DNA of 64,000 nucleotides, from NCBI GenBank assembly GCA_036172665.1, contig CM069869.1, positions 1,054,001 to 1,118,000 of the forward strand, in the 5' to 3' direction. Below, piece by piece: positions 11,256-20,289 of this stretch; the first letter of the stretch is position 1; the number at the start of each line of letters is the position of its first letter. A program made the translations under genes and the position numbers. Source of the DNA: Prosopocoilus inquinatus. Its lineage: Eukaryota > Arthropoda > Insecta > Coleoptera > Lucanidae. The notes beneath the pieces are model-generated. The model was not told the DNA's origin and ran no database searches. It worked only from the letters and a program-made list of their open reading frames with translations.

Positions 11256-11839
11256 CGATGAAGAAGTATGCAAATACAACCAAACAGAAATACCGCTGTC
11301 AAAAGAAAAAAAATGTAAACAATTACAGTTTCCTGTAATTTTTCTTTCTTCAAATTTCTATTGTCTAAATGCGACTTGATAGGTGACATTTAAAATTTTG
11401 AAAGCTTTCAGGTTCGAGAAGCTGAAAACTTTTGCAAAAGCTATGAAGTCGCATGTAAACACTACCTTTTTGGAGAAGAAAAAAAATGTAGGAGACTGTA
11501 ATTGTTCACTACTTTTTTGCTTTCAACCGTATTTAATTTCACATTTTTTTTATCTACGCCAGTTCTGACATTGCGACAGATTTACCTCCAAAGAATTTAG
11601 CGTTTATCGTTATTATTATTTGCGTTAACTTTTGAAACTATTCAACATATTCTGCAAAGTTTGTTTGGCGTTTTTGAATTTGTTTTAAAGAATTGTTATC
11701 TGGTTTTAATCTCTCTAGATTAAAAAAAATAACAACGGTATCTATTGAATTTGAAAAGAACTTATGTGGTGTTGTTTATTTCCTTTTTCGTCAAAAGGGT
11801 TCTTCTGATATTTTTAAAGAGAAAAACAGCACAAGACCG

Positions 11840-12222
11840 CTCAAATTGAGTATATGAGAAAAAAAGCAAGTTAATAAATTGATAATTAAAAAATAAAAAA
11901 TATATCAAATAAAACGAACAAGAGAAAAAGTAAAAGATCATTAATTGATAGACGATATTAAAAATTATACAAAACTAATAAGATAGTTAGATTTAAAAAT
12001 TAAAGCATTTTATTCTAGTCAAAAATTTAACCTTTAAATTTAAAAGAAAGAATATACAAGAGAAAACAAAAATGGCGATCAATCGACGGGAGTGAAATGT
12101 AAAATAAACTCCAATCAAGTAAATGAAAAAGAAAAGACGATCAATTGATAATTAAAAAATTAAATCGTATCAAATATAATCACTTTTGATAAAGCAAACA
12201 TAAAAGTAAAGGTAAACAAAAC
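11840..12222. repeat. A-rich strand-asymmetric block
   Basis: The plus strand is dominated by A with few T tracts, with recurring words like AGACGATCAATTGATAATTA and AAAAAATTAAAT. Similar A-rich blocks flank the other compact PLE copy (59.4-59.8 and 60.7-61.1 kb) and occur at 48.5-49.2 kb. T-rich counterparts with TCGTCATTTGTTTTC words occur at 14.4-15.06, 22.8-23.8 and 49.2-50.2 kb. This is a dispersed repeat of unknown nature. Confidence 0.5.
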
Positions 12223-12233
12223 TTATATTTTTT

Positions 12234-12387
12234 AAGTACAAAGTTTTTTTAATCTCAAACCGGACAGAAAAATGAAGGGAAACACACTCAACGTTTCGCT
12301 ATAGATTTATAGCTTCGTCAGGAGTGAAAAAAAAGTAAATAAACAAGTTGTCAAGAGAAACAAGTCGTCAAGAGAAACGAAAAGGTA
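12234..12387. repeat. Left inverted LTR of compact PLE copy 1
   Basis: Begins AAGTACAAAGTTTTTTTAAT, contains AACCGGACAG and the hammerhead core, and ends GAAACGAAAAGGTA. It is the inverse of 13270-13425 at near identity. Confidence 0.85.
12285..12326 (-). ncRNA. Hammerhead ribozyme motif in left LTR (copy 1)
   Basis: Minus strand: stem I CACTC, core CTGACGA, one unpaired A, stem II GCTATA / TATAGC with loop AATC, core GAAAC, two-base stem III (AC/GT), cleavage triplet GTT, stem I' GAGTG. Every conserved position of the type I hammerhead (CUGANGA, GAAA, NUH) is present. The extra A before stem II departs from the textbook form. ACGT is palindromic, so pairing between two molecules could form stem III, as proposed for PLE hammerheads. 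Confidence 0.75.
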
Positions 12388-13148
12388 CTAATTGGTTTCA
12401 TAAACCTACCTGGTCAGGTAGGTACATAAATTTTCACTCGTACACACCTAAAAATTATAAAATTGCAACTATTATTTCATTAACTGATCGAGCTATTTTA
12501 CTTTCTGATAAAGTTTTCATTTATGATAACTTAAATGTAATAAAGGAAACTCTTATTCAAAATTCTTATCCAATAAATCTTATTGAATCAGTAATTAAAA
12601 ATCGTATTAAATACTTACAAAATTCAAATGTCTCTAAAAACATTAGACAAACTTCGAATCATAAATACATATCTTTGCCTTATATTGAACCATTACACAA
12701 TACATTTAAACACATTTTCAAAAAACATAATTTAATTTTAGCCAGTAAATCTGTGATTAATTTAAATTTAATTTTTTCGAATTTAAAAACCAAAATACCG
12801 AAATTAAAACAACCTAACGTGGTTTATGAAATCAAATGTTCAAATTGTAATTCTGTTTATATAGGTGAAACGAGCCAAAATTTAAAAAAACGTTTAGACC
12901 AACATAAATATCATATTCAAAAAAATAATCAAAATCATTCAATGCTTGTAGAGCATTCATTAGTAAATAATCATAATTTTGATTTTGATAATACTGACAT
13001 TTTGTACAGTGAATCTAATATTTTTAAAAGACGTTTCATAGAAATGTGTAAAATTAAAATGTCTGGAAATTCTATTAATAAACGTACGGACTTTGAAAAT
13101 TTAAATGACATATTTTGTAGTTTTCTGGACTCTTTAAACAAGATATAG
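12348..13148 (+). CDS. PLE C-terminal protein: RT thumb remnant plus GIY-YIG endonuclease
   Basis: Open frame of 266 codons ending TAG at 13146-13148. The first codon counted (TTG) lies inside the left LTR and no ATG start is convincing, so the true start is unknown. Residues about 16-40 (WFHKPTWSGRYINFHSYTPK) match the region just after the PLE reverse transcriptase. Residues about 150-245 are the GIY-YIG nuclease: VVYEIKCSNCNSVYIGETSQ with its Cys pair, KKRLDQH with the catalytic-type Arg and His, and RRFIEMCKI with the catalytic-type Glu. Such nucleases nick target DNA to prime reverse transcription. The catalytic RT blocks are missing, yet the frame is free of stops. Copy 2 preserves the same nuclease frame. 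Confidence 0.75.
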   Translation: MSRETSRQEKRKGTNWFHKPTWSGRYINFHSYTPKNYKIATIISLTDRAILLSDKVFIYDNLNVIKETLIQNSYPINLIESVIKNRIKYLQNSNVSKNIRQTSNHKYISLPYIEPLHNTFKHIFKKHNLILASKSVINLNLIFSNLKTKIPKLKQPNVVYEIKCSNCNSVYIGETSQNLKKRLDQHKYHIQKNNQNHSMLVEHSLVNNHNFDFDNTDILYSESNIFKRRFIEMCKIKMSGNSINKRTDFENLNDIFCSFLDSLNKI

Positions 13149-13269
13149 ATCTGTCAATTAATTAATTATATATATATATATAAAAAAAAAAAAAAAAAAA
13201 AAAAAGTAGCTTTAATTAGTTCTCGTTACTTTTTTTCCGAACAACTCGTAGTTTAGTTTAAAAATCATG

Positions 13270-13425
13270 TTACCTTTTCGTTTCTCTTGACGACTTGTTT
13301 CTCTTGACAACTTGTTTATTTACTTTTTTTTCACTCCTGACGAAGCTATAAATCTATAGCGAAACGTTGAGTGTGTTTCCCTTCATTTTTCTGTCCGGTT
13401 TGAGATTAAAAAAACTTTGTACTTA
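13270..13425. repeat. Right inverted LTR of compact PLE copy 1
   Basis: Reads TACCTTTTCGTTTCTCTTGA at the inner edge and ends AAAACTTTGTACTT; it is the inverse of the left LTR. The shared tail follows immediately. Confidence 0.85.
13332..13373 (+). ncRNA. Hammerhead ribozyme motif in right LTR (copy 1)
   Basis: Plus strand: CACTC (13332-13336), CTGACGA (13337-13343), A, GCTATA-AATC-TATAGC (13345-13360), GAAAC (13361-13365), GTT cleavage triplet (13366-13368), GAGTG (13369-13373). It is identical to the left-LTR motif on the opposite strand. Predicted cleavage is after 13368. Confidence 0.75.
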
Positions 13426-13455
13426 CTATTTTCATCGGACAAGAACAAACTTCAA

Positions 13456-13869
13456 TTATATTTTTTAGTTTTCATATTAATTCTGCAATTATTAACGAGC
13501 AAGAAGTTGACGAATATAATCGAACAAATGACAAACCGAAGCAAAAGACTAACGAGTTAAGAAATAAAAACATATTAAACGAAATCTAATAAAAGAAAAA
13601 AAAAACAGGGGTCGATCAATTGTTTACATTAAAAACTGAATGAAATAAAGTCAAATAAGGAATTAGAAAAAACAAAAGACGATCGGTGATGAAGATAAGG
13701 TGAAAGTAAAGAAAAGCTCAAGTCGAATTAAGAGCGCTCACAAATTTTTAACCGAAAGTTAATTTTGACTCTTTCTTGTTGTCAGAAAACTTTTTCATTT
13801 ATTTATTTTCAGCTTCTCTTTAGTTAATTAATTTTCTGTTCAAAACCGAATACTTTTGCAAATCGTAAA
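13456..13869. repeat. A-rich block right of the PLE
   Basis: Continuation of the A-rich family seen at 11840-12222 (for example GACGATCGGTGATGAAGATA), changing toward T-rich near 13740. No gene. Confidence 0.4.
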
Positions 13870-14420
13870 TCGCAAAATGTTAAAGCTCATGAATTCCGAG
13901 AGGGGGTCGTGGACAAAAAAATAAGGAGAATTACACTATAGAAATAAGTTTAAAATAGTTACCAGTAGGCGCCAATTGAAGTAAACACACCAAACATATC
14001 GATTACATAATAATAATGAATTTATTAAGCATAATACTACAGCCCAATTAAAAAAATAATACAGAAGTGATAAATTTCTACTATGCTTAAAACGCTATGG
14101 TTCAGATGAACCGATTAAAAAAAAATCAGTTCCTTGATTTACCACCAAGACAACCAACCATAAATAACTTCAGTCTTGAAAAGGTAAACGTGTCCAAGAC
14201 AGCAAATCAGTAATGCACAGACACTAAATAACAATAACATCAAGAACGTTAACTTCAAAGTTTGATATCGGTTATTCTCGTAATTCAAAAATATCTTTAA
14301 AAAATTTCAAAAACATAAATCGGTACGTACTTGGGAAATTTCCTTCGTCTCACAGAAATCTTTGACAGTTCAAAATTATGAAAGTTAACGTCAAAATTTC
14401 AATAGTACGATCGTCATTTG
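13870..14420 (-). repeat. Dispersed repeat family Y, copy 1
   Basis: Shares long blocks, in inverse orientation, with 16440-17215: GGCGCCAATTGAAGTAAACA, CCGAGAGGGGGTCGTGGAC, CAACCATAAATAACTTCAGT and GGTACGTACTTGGGAAATTT. On the plus sense of the family the word TTGGCGCCTAACGG recalls a retroelement primer-binding site, so the family may be an LTR-retroelement end. No coding seen. Confidence 0.6.
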
Positions 14421-14429
14421 CTTTTCTTT

Positions 14430-15086
14430 TTAGTGAAACTTACGATCGTCATTTGTTTCCTTTCCGTTCTGGAATTTAGTCAATCAAAATTTTATTAATT
14501 AATAAAAAAATAGCACTGTTTTGTATTTATTTTTTTAACCATGTCAGTCAGTCAAGTAAGTGGGGATAGTCAAAGAGAAAAAATAACAATAAAATAATGT
14601 AAATAACAATAGAACAAATTAAAAAAAAAACATGAGTAATAAAATACAATAAAATTTTCAAGAAAAAGAAATAAACTCTTCTTCTTTCTATTACAGTCGT
14701 CATTTGTTTTCTCCTGCTTTCTATTTTCAGAAATTTTCATTTCGTCAATAAGTGTTATGATTTCTGATAATGATTTGTTTTTTTTTTATAATTGGTTTTT
14801 GTGAATTTCGAATTATTATCAGTCTTTAGTGTTTGTTATTCTCCTGTGTATGACCGCCTTCTTTTTCATTTGTAATGGGTTAATCGATTGTCAAAAAAAG
14901 TTTCTGTTACAATGTTTAAGAAAGTAAATAATTACAATTTCTCTGCAAATTTTAATATTTCCGATTTTTCGAACGTCTTACATCAAAAATTTTGTTTTTG
15001 TTGCTGATTGCTTGCCCTTTTTCTGTCTTATCAAAAAAAAGTCGAAAGAAGTTTTTTCAGTTTTTTCCTCTTTTTCTTTTAAATTA
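14430..15086. repeat. T-rich strand-asymmetric block
   Basis: The plus strand is T-rich with recurring CGTCATTTGTTTTC words and TTTTCATTTCGTCAATAAGT, which recurs in altered form at 23375-23395. It is the inverse in character of the A-rich blocks. No gene. Confidence 0.5.
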
Positions 15087-15184
15087 AGTTGTTTCTTGTC
15101 CGAATGTAAGTAAAAAGTTTTTTTTAATCTTAAACCGGATAGAATTAATTATGTCCGGTTTAAGATTAAAAAAGCTTTTACTTC
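15087..15184. repeat. PLE LTR ends joined head to head (palindromic relic)
   Basis: The left half runs from a degenerate tail (GTTTCTTGTCCGA) through GTAAGTAAAAAG to TTTAATCTTAAACCGGAT. The right half is the inverse, TCCGGTTTAAGATTAAAAAA. These are the outer parts of the compact-PLE LTR in inverted order with the interior, including the hammerhead, gone. Confidence 0.65.
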
Positions 15185-15189
15185 TTTTT

Positions 15190-16430
15190 CTTTTGTTTGA
15201 AATATCTCTACATTTAACGATGTTTGCCCTAAGTTGGCAACAGTGCTGACGAAGAATAAAACGAGACACGCAGAATAAAACGAAAGTCAGGGAAATCGAA
15301 TTGTATGGGCAACAATGACAACGAAAAATGGCTAACACCTGAAAAATTATTTACAAAAATGCTTCGGCGAATATCTCGACGAAACGCTCGAATTGAAGTT
15401 TAGAACTCATTCCGTAAAGGACAGAGTATTATAAACGAAAATTGAAAGAATTGAAAGAAGAACGGTCCGAATCGTCAGCAATGAAGCTAGCAACGAACGG
15501 GGAATGCGTTCAAATCAAAATGAGCCCGCAACATGTTGACTTCCTCAATTATATTCCAGAAAAAAAAACATGTTGAGTTAATTTACAAATACAAAAAAAA
15601 AGTTTTGCACTGATTGACGTGAATAATGAAACTTTCTATTTCTCGGAACTAATAAGCAAAAGTAAGAGTGTTATAAAAAGATATCCTAAATTAAGAAAAT
15701 TTAATTGACAAGAGAGTATGATCGAAATGAAATTTCTCTCTCTTTCACGTTATGCAAAGACCTGCCACAAAAAAAAAGGTTAACCGTGCATAATAAATGC
15801 GCACATTTGATTAAATCGTCACGCGGGAGTTGTTTGCAGTTCGTAATCAACAAAAGTGTTTATATTTATCAAGTCCTTCGCGTTTATGCCAAAGCAGGAA
15901 AAACTGCTCCCGTTCCGACGTTTTAATTATGGAGGGCCGAAAACGGTGAGATAATAATAATTCCGAAGGTTTTCTGGGTTGAATGAGCTGCCGCCGCCGT
16001 CGCTTGCCGCTTGTGCATCCGAAGAGGAGAGCACCGCTAAAAGCAAACACAGGTTGCGTTAATATTTTAACGCCGCGCTAAGCTATGCATGAGGAATTTG
16101 AAGTAATCTCGCTGGGGATTTTACATTTATTACCAGAGTCATCCGCTGAATAATTTAGCGATTTCGGCTAATAATCTCTAATCTAATTGCTGCGTTTCTT
16201 TCACATCGTCCCTTCTCTCCTAATTAAAAACACAATTTTCTTTCGACCCGCTCTTTTAATTCCTCGACGGATTCCGTTCGTTTTCAGAGGTGGAATTCTA
16301 TTAAGACACAACTTTCGATTACATTTCGCTATAAATGTGTTCATTTATGTAATCGTGATTAATAATAATTAATTATAAAAAAGTCGTTTATACACGAAAA
16401 AGAAGAGTATCAGTCGCAAACATACCTGTC
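15190..16430. other. Gene-free block
   Basis: Unique-looking AT-rich sequence with no recognisable gene. 15950-16080 is somewhat richer in GC (TGCCGCCGCCGTCGCTTGCC). Confidence 0.35.
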
Positions 16431-16439
16431 CTTCACAAC

Positions 16440-17215
16440 GCGGACGAAGCTGAGACACCTCAGATGAGTTTCAAGCCACCAGCACCATGTCAAAACCATA
16501 TCGTACAGCGAGGAGACTTCCCAGAGATTCCTCACGAAAACAAAAGCTGTCTTGTGTCCGGTCCGGAAGCAAACGACGATCGTAAATTTCACGAAAAAGA
16601 AAAGCAAATGACGATCGTAAAATTGAAATTTGAAAGTTAACTTTCATAATTTTGAACTGCCGAAGATTTCTGTGAAACAAAGGAAATTTCCCAAGTACGT
16701 ACCGATTTATGTTTTTGAATTATTTTCTGATATTTTTGAATTTCGGGCATAACCGATATCAAACTTTGAAGTTAACGTTCTTGATGTTATTGTTATTTAG
16801 TGTCTTTGTCATTTATCTTTACAAGACTGAAGTTATTTATGGTTGGATGTCTTATTGGTAGAGATCAGGGAACTGATTTTCTTTTAATCACTTTTCATCT
16901 TTTGGCCTTTTAAGCATACTAGAAATTCTATATTATTTTTTTTTTAATTGGGCTGTACTATTATGCTTAATAAATTGATTATTATTATTATTATTATTAT
17001 GTAATCGTTGTGTTTGGTGTGTTTACTTCAATTGGCGCCTAACGGTAACTATTTTAAACTTATTTCTATTGTGGAATTCTCTTTATTTTTTTTTCCACGA
17101 CCCCCTCTCCGAATTCATGAGTTTACCGCTGGGCTTACGCCGTGTCCACCTGTGACGAAGATTATTCATCAACGGGAATTCAGTGTACGCGGATAAGATC
17201 TGTTCATTATGCATA
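16440..17215 (+). repeat. Dispersed repeat family Y, copy 2 (longest)
   Basis: Contains in order CCAAGTACGTACCGATTTAT, TTATGGTTGGATGTCTTAT, TTCAATTGGCGCCTAACGG, CACGACCCCCTCTCCGAATT and TTCAGTGTACGCGGATAAGA. All are shared with copies at 13870, 20057 and 35396. A (TTA)n run lies at 16978-17000. Confidence 0.6.
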
Positions 17216-17232
17216 CACTATCGTCTTCCTTC

Positions 17233-17525
17233 TTTTGTAGGACGGAGAGATTAAATTGCGTTTACATGTGACATTGACCGTCCACTGGACGCCACACGCG
17301 CCACCTAGGCGCTGGAGACAACCAAAGACAACTAACTAGCTCAGGCGTGTCGCAGATTAATAAAGCGAAAACTGGCCGTACCCCTATTGAAGTAAGGAAG
17401 GATTGGTACGAATCGAAATCATCATGACAGCGGCAGAAGCTAAGAGAATCAAAGCTAAGGTAGGTACGACCAATATCATGGAAGGTCAAATGCCAACGCA
17501 ATTTAATCTCTCCGTCCTACAAAAA
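17233..17525. mobile_element. Miniature inverted-repeat element, about 290 bp
   Basis: The left end TTTTGTAGGACGGAGAGATT then AAATTGCGTT is inverted at the right end (AACGCAATTTAATCTCTCCG then TCCTACAAAA), giving TIRs of about 30 bases. A related right end occurs at 18436-18473 and an inverted related fragment at 38870-38960. Non-coding. Confidence 0.65.
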
Positions 17526-17999
17526 AGAATTGAATACATCGGACCGGATATAGAAATACAATTAGGAATGTAGACAAACCGGTAAATATAGATGCGGCGT
17601 GTTTCAATTTTTGCAGGTGGGATTGTGTAAACAAAGCCGGGAATGACTGACATTTACGACTTGCGGTAACTTTCTTGAAAAAAAGTGAAAATACGCAAAA
17701 TCGCACGTGCATTTTAAGAGGAAGTCCCACCCCTTTTGACCATTTACGTGCATTTGCCATGACAGCAAGAGGCGGTAAGTAGATCACCAAGGCGGTGCGC
17801 GTTTGTTTTTGCAACGGCGCAAGCAGGTGTTTACTATTGAACTATTCAAAACCAAGACGACTACCTTGTTCCAGGCGCGTCGCAGATTAATAAAGCCAAA
17901 ACTGGCCGTACCCCTATTGAAGTAAGGAAGGGTTGGCACGAATCGAAATCATCGTGACAGCAGCAAGAGCCAACAGAATGCCAGCTGAGGTAGGTGTTA

Positions 18000-18415
18000 A
18001 GTACGGGTGTAGAAACTTATCTTTAACAGCTTCTTTATTTTCAAATTAAATACAGAATTGACATTGCAGAATTATTTTCTTATTTTCCTCTATGGACAGT
18101 ATTTTCATAAACGTTTTGATTTAACAATTTTGTTGCAAATCGTTTTTGATTGCGAGCAGCCTCTGTACAGCTGTTTCAGCCCTGTTTGGGGCTTCGTCAG
18201 CAGAGATAACAGCTGTATAGAGGCAGCTGGAGGTTCTCACTGCAATCAAAAACGATTTGCAACAAAACTTTTAAAACTTTCAATGTGCTTTGATGCTTTG
18301 CATGGGGGACTTATTATGTAGAAAATCCGCTTCAGTTTGTCTATCCTACTGCAATGTCAGGTCAAAAAGAGATCGTAGGATGTCGCTGTTTAATCGGTAT
18401 ATGTAACATTAGACA
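18000..18415 (-). mobile_element. PLE-2 LTR relic with hammerhead
   Basis: Contains the hammerhead at 18161-18205 and flanking arms TTGTTGCAAATCGTTTTTGA (18131-18150) and TCAAAAACGATTTGCAACAA (18245-18264), which are exact inverses. It continues to GTCTATCCTACTGCAATGTC. Related pieces: 24083-24240 (inverted), 26790-26945 and 38095-38403. No reverse transcriptase or nuclease remains. Assignment to the PLEs rests on the hammerhead type and the inverted arrangement. Confidence 0.55.
18161..18205 (-). ncRNA. Hammerhead ribozyme motif of PLE-2
   Basis: Minus strand: stem I CTCTG (18205-18201), CTGACGA, stem II AGCCC/GGGCT with loop CAAACA, GAAAC (18177-18173), palindromic stem III ACAG/CTGT without a loop, cleavage triplet GTA, stem I' CAGAG (18165-18161). 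All core positions fit the consensus. A self-complementary stem III suggests a dimeric active form. Confidence 0.75.
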
Positions 18416-18649
18416 AGACCAATATCACGGAAGGTCAAATGCAAACGTAATTTAATCTCTCCGTCCTACAAAAAAAAAAAAAAACAAAAAACTGAATACA
18501 CCGGACCGGATATAGCAATAAAATAATGAATATAAACAAACCGGCAAATATAGCAAATTTGCCATGAGAACAAGAGGCGGCAAGTAGATCACAAAGGCGG
18601 TGCGCGTTTGTTTTTGCAACGGCACACGCAGATGTTTACTATTGAACTA

Positions 18650-19220
18650 TTCAATTTTATTTGCATATCTTCGACATCTAATCGAATTTAGGTTTATGTT
18701 TTATAAATATCTTTACCGCTGTCAATGTTTACTGCCAATGGGCTCAGGAGGCAGCTCAGAGGTCTAACTTTGTTGGATCAACTGATTCTGAAACATTTAA
18801 GCAGAAGTTATTATAATATAATTGAATTGTTCTTTTCTTTTTTTCAAAAGTAACTTCTGCTTAATAAATATGTATATTATTAACTCTGCGTTATCAGCTT
18901 ACACAAATCACTCCACACCGTCACAAAATTGAAGACAAACTGAACAAAGCTGAAAGAATCGAGAAAGTAATTTCATAAATGGAAGTGCAGTGCACATTCT
19001 GCGTCACTGCAATTTCATACGTAATACATTCTCGAACACGTCGTGCGACATCCGTATTCGTCTTTCGCATTTTATAGTGCCCGATAAATTTAGCACAGAG
19101 AGGTAAATAATTTATCGAAATAAAGTTTCAACGTCATACAAATACAACTACAATATCTGGCCTATTAACAATTCAAAACAATTGTTGCCTTGGACACGTT
19201 TATCTTTTTAAGAATGAAGT
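18650..19220. other. Gene-free block
   Basis: A short inverted pair, TAAGCAGAAGTTA (near 18800) and TAACTTCTGCTTA (near 18850), forms a small hairpin. Otherwise nothing recognised. Confidence 0.4.
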
Positions 19221-19222
19221 TA

Positions 19223-20054
19223 CGTGGGCTGCTGGAAAAGTTTCTGGAAACGGTATGAAAAAACGCACATGAAATTTGATAAACGGTATCATTGTTTTTC
19301 GAAGTATTCGCCTTTGGCGCGCCAATACACTTTTGCATACGCTCGAACCAATTTCTAAACGGTAGATTGCTTTCTGGCTCGTACGATTAGATCCACGTTT
19401 CGTCACCAGTAACGATGTTATAAACTAAATTTGAACGACCACCATTGAATTTCTTGAGCATTTTTTCGCACCATTTGACACGACCTTGCTTTTGCGCTTC
19501 TGTTAAATTTTGTGGGATCCAACGACTGCAAAGCTTTCGTACGTTCAAATGAAAATGCAAAATCTGGTGTATTGCTTTCATGTCAATGCGTAAGAATGCT
19601 TGAATCTCACGGTATGTGACATGTCGATCTCGCTCAAGCATTTCACGCACAGCATCTACATTAGTGGCAACAACAGATGTTGAAGGATGACCTTCAAAAA
19701 ATTCGTCACTGAGAGAGGTACGTCCACGCTGGAATTCGGTAAACCAATAATAAACACTGCTCTTTGATGGTGCTTCATCTCCAAAAGCCAAATGAAGCCG
19801 ATCGAGGCATTGTTTCGGCGTTAGACCACATTTGAAATCGTAAAAAATCATGGCACGAAAATTTTCACGCGCGATTTCCATGTTTACACAAAATTACTTT
19901 TTCTCAAATGCTGTACAAACGAAACTAGTTCACTTGGATAGGAACTGTCAATAGAATTATAGGCGAAAAACGTAAAATTTTTCAAATATGACAGTTGATA
20001 AACGCTAACAATTCTCGACCTACTAGATTCCAGAAAATTTTCCAGCAGCCCACG
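19223..20054 (-). mobile_element. Mariner (mellifera-like), internally deleted, 832 bp
   Basis: TIRs CGTGGGCTGCTGGAAAAGTT then TCTGG (left), inverted at the right as CCAGAAAATTTTCCAGCAGC then CCACG. TA target duplications lie at 19221-19222 and 20055-20056. It encodes a minus-strand mariner transposase lacking its central catalytic part. Same family as 62199-63463. It sits exactly at the border of a family Y copy. Confidence 0.9.
19270..19881 (-). pseudogene. Mariner transposase, internal deletion and in-frame stop
   Basis: ATG at 19881 starts MEIARENFRAMIFYDFKCGL, the mariner N-terminal helix-turn-helix. The HTH-2 linker RHVTYREI and the WIPQNLTEAQ motif are present, and the frame reaches the first catalytic Asp in VTGDETWI. 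A TAA follows. After SYEPES the frame jumps to LPFRNWFERMQKC, the family C-terminus, in the same frame. About 430 bases are lost by comparison with the 62-kb copy, including the second and third Asp. It cannot encode an active transposase. Confidence 0.9.
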
Positions 20055-20056
20055 TA

Positions 20057-20280
20057 TTTATGGTTGGATGTAACCGATACTATTGCGCTTTAGTGTGCTT
20101 ACTTACAGTTGGCGCTTTTTAAATATACTTCTCTTGCGGAATTATCCTTATTTTTTTGTCCACGACCCTCTCTCCGAATTTATGAGCTCACCACAGGTAT
20201 TACACAGTGATGACGACAATTCATCAACGCGGGATTCAGTGTACGCGGGTAAGATCTGCTCATTATATTTATATGATAAT
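20057..20280 (+). repeat. Dispersed repeat family Y, copy 3 (partial)
   Basis: Starts TTTATGGTTGGATGT right after the mariner's TA and continues with ACAGTTGGCGCTTTTTAAAT, CACGACCCTCTCTCCGAATT and TTCAGTGTACGCGGGTAAGA, in the same order as copy 2 but with internal losses. Confidence 0.6.
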
Positions 20281-20289
20281 TTTGATTAG

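Larger units (their letters stand above)
12234..13455 (+). mobile_element. Compact Penelope-like element with inverted LTRs, RT missing (copy 1)
   Basis: Two inverted terminal repeats (12234-12387 and 13270-13425) flank a single open frame encoding a PLE C-terminus with a GIY-YIG endonuclease. To the right of the right repeat is a tail of about 30 bases (ACTATTTTCATCGGACAAGA...CTTC) that also follows copy 2. TTATATTTTTT at 12223-12233 is repeated at 13456-13466, an apparent 11-bp target duplication. PLEs are known to have LTR-like repeats in direct or inverted order plus a short extension. What is unusual is that the reverse transcriptase is absent. An A-tract of about 25 precedes the right repeat. 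Confidence 0.8.
17338..18649 (+). repeat. Tandem segmental duplication, second copy interrupted by PLE-2
   Basis: Copy 1 is about 17338-17849 and copy 2 about 17876-18649. Both run from GTCGCAGATTAATAAAGC through CCTATTGAAGTAAGGAAGG, TTTAATCTCTCCGTCCTAC and ACCGGATATAG to GGTGCGCGTTTGTTTTTGCA and ACTATTGAACTATTCAA. Copy 2 is longer because a PLE-2 LTR segment (about 18000-18415) lies inside it. Confidence 0.65.
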
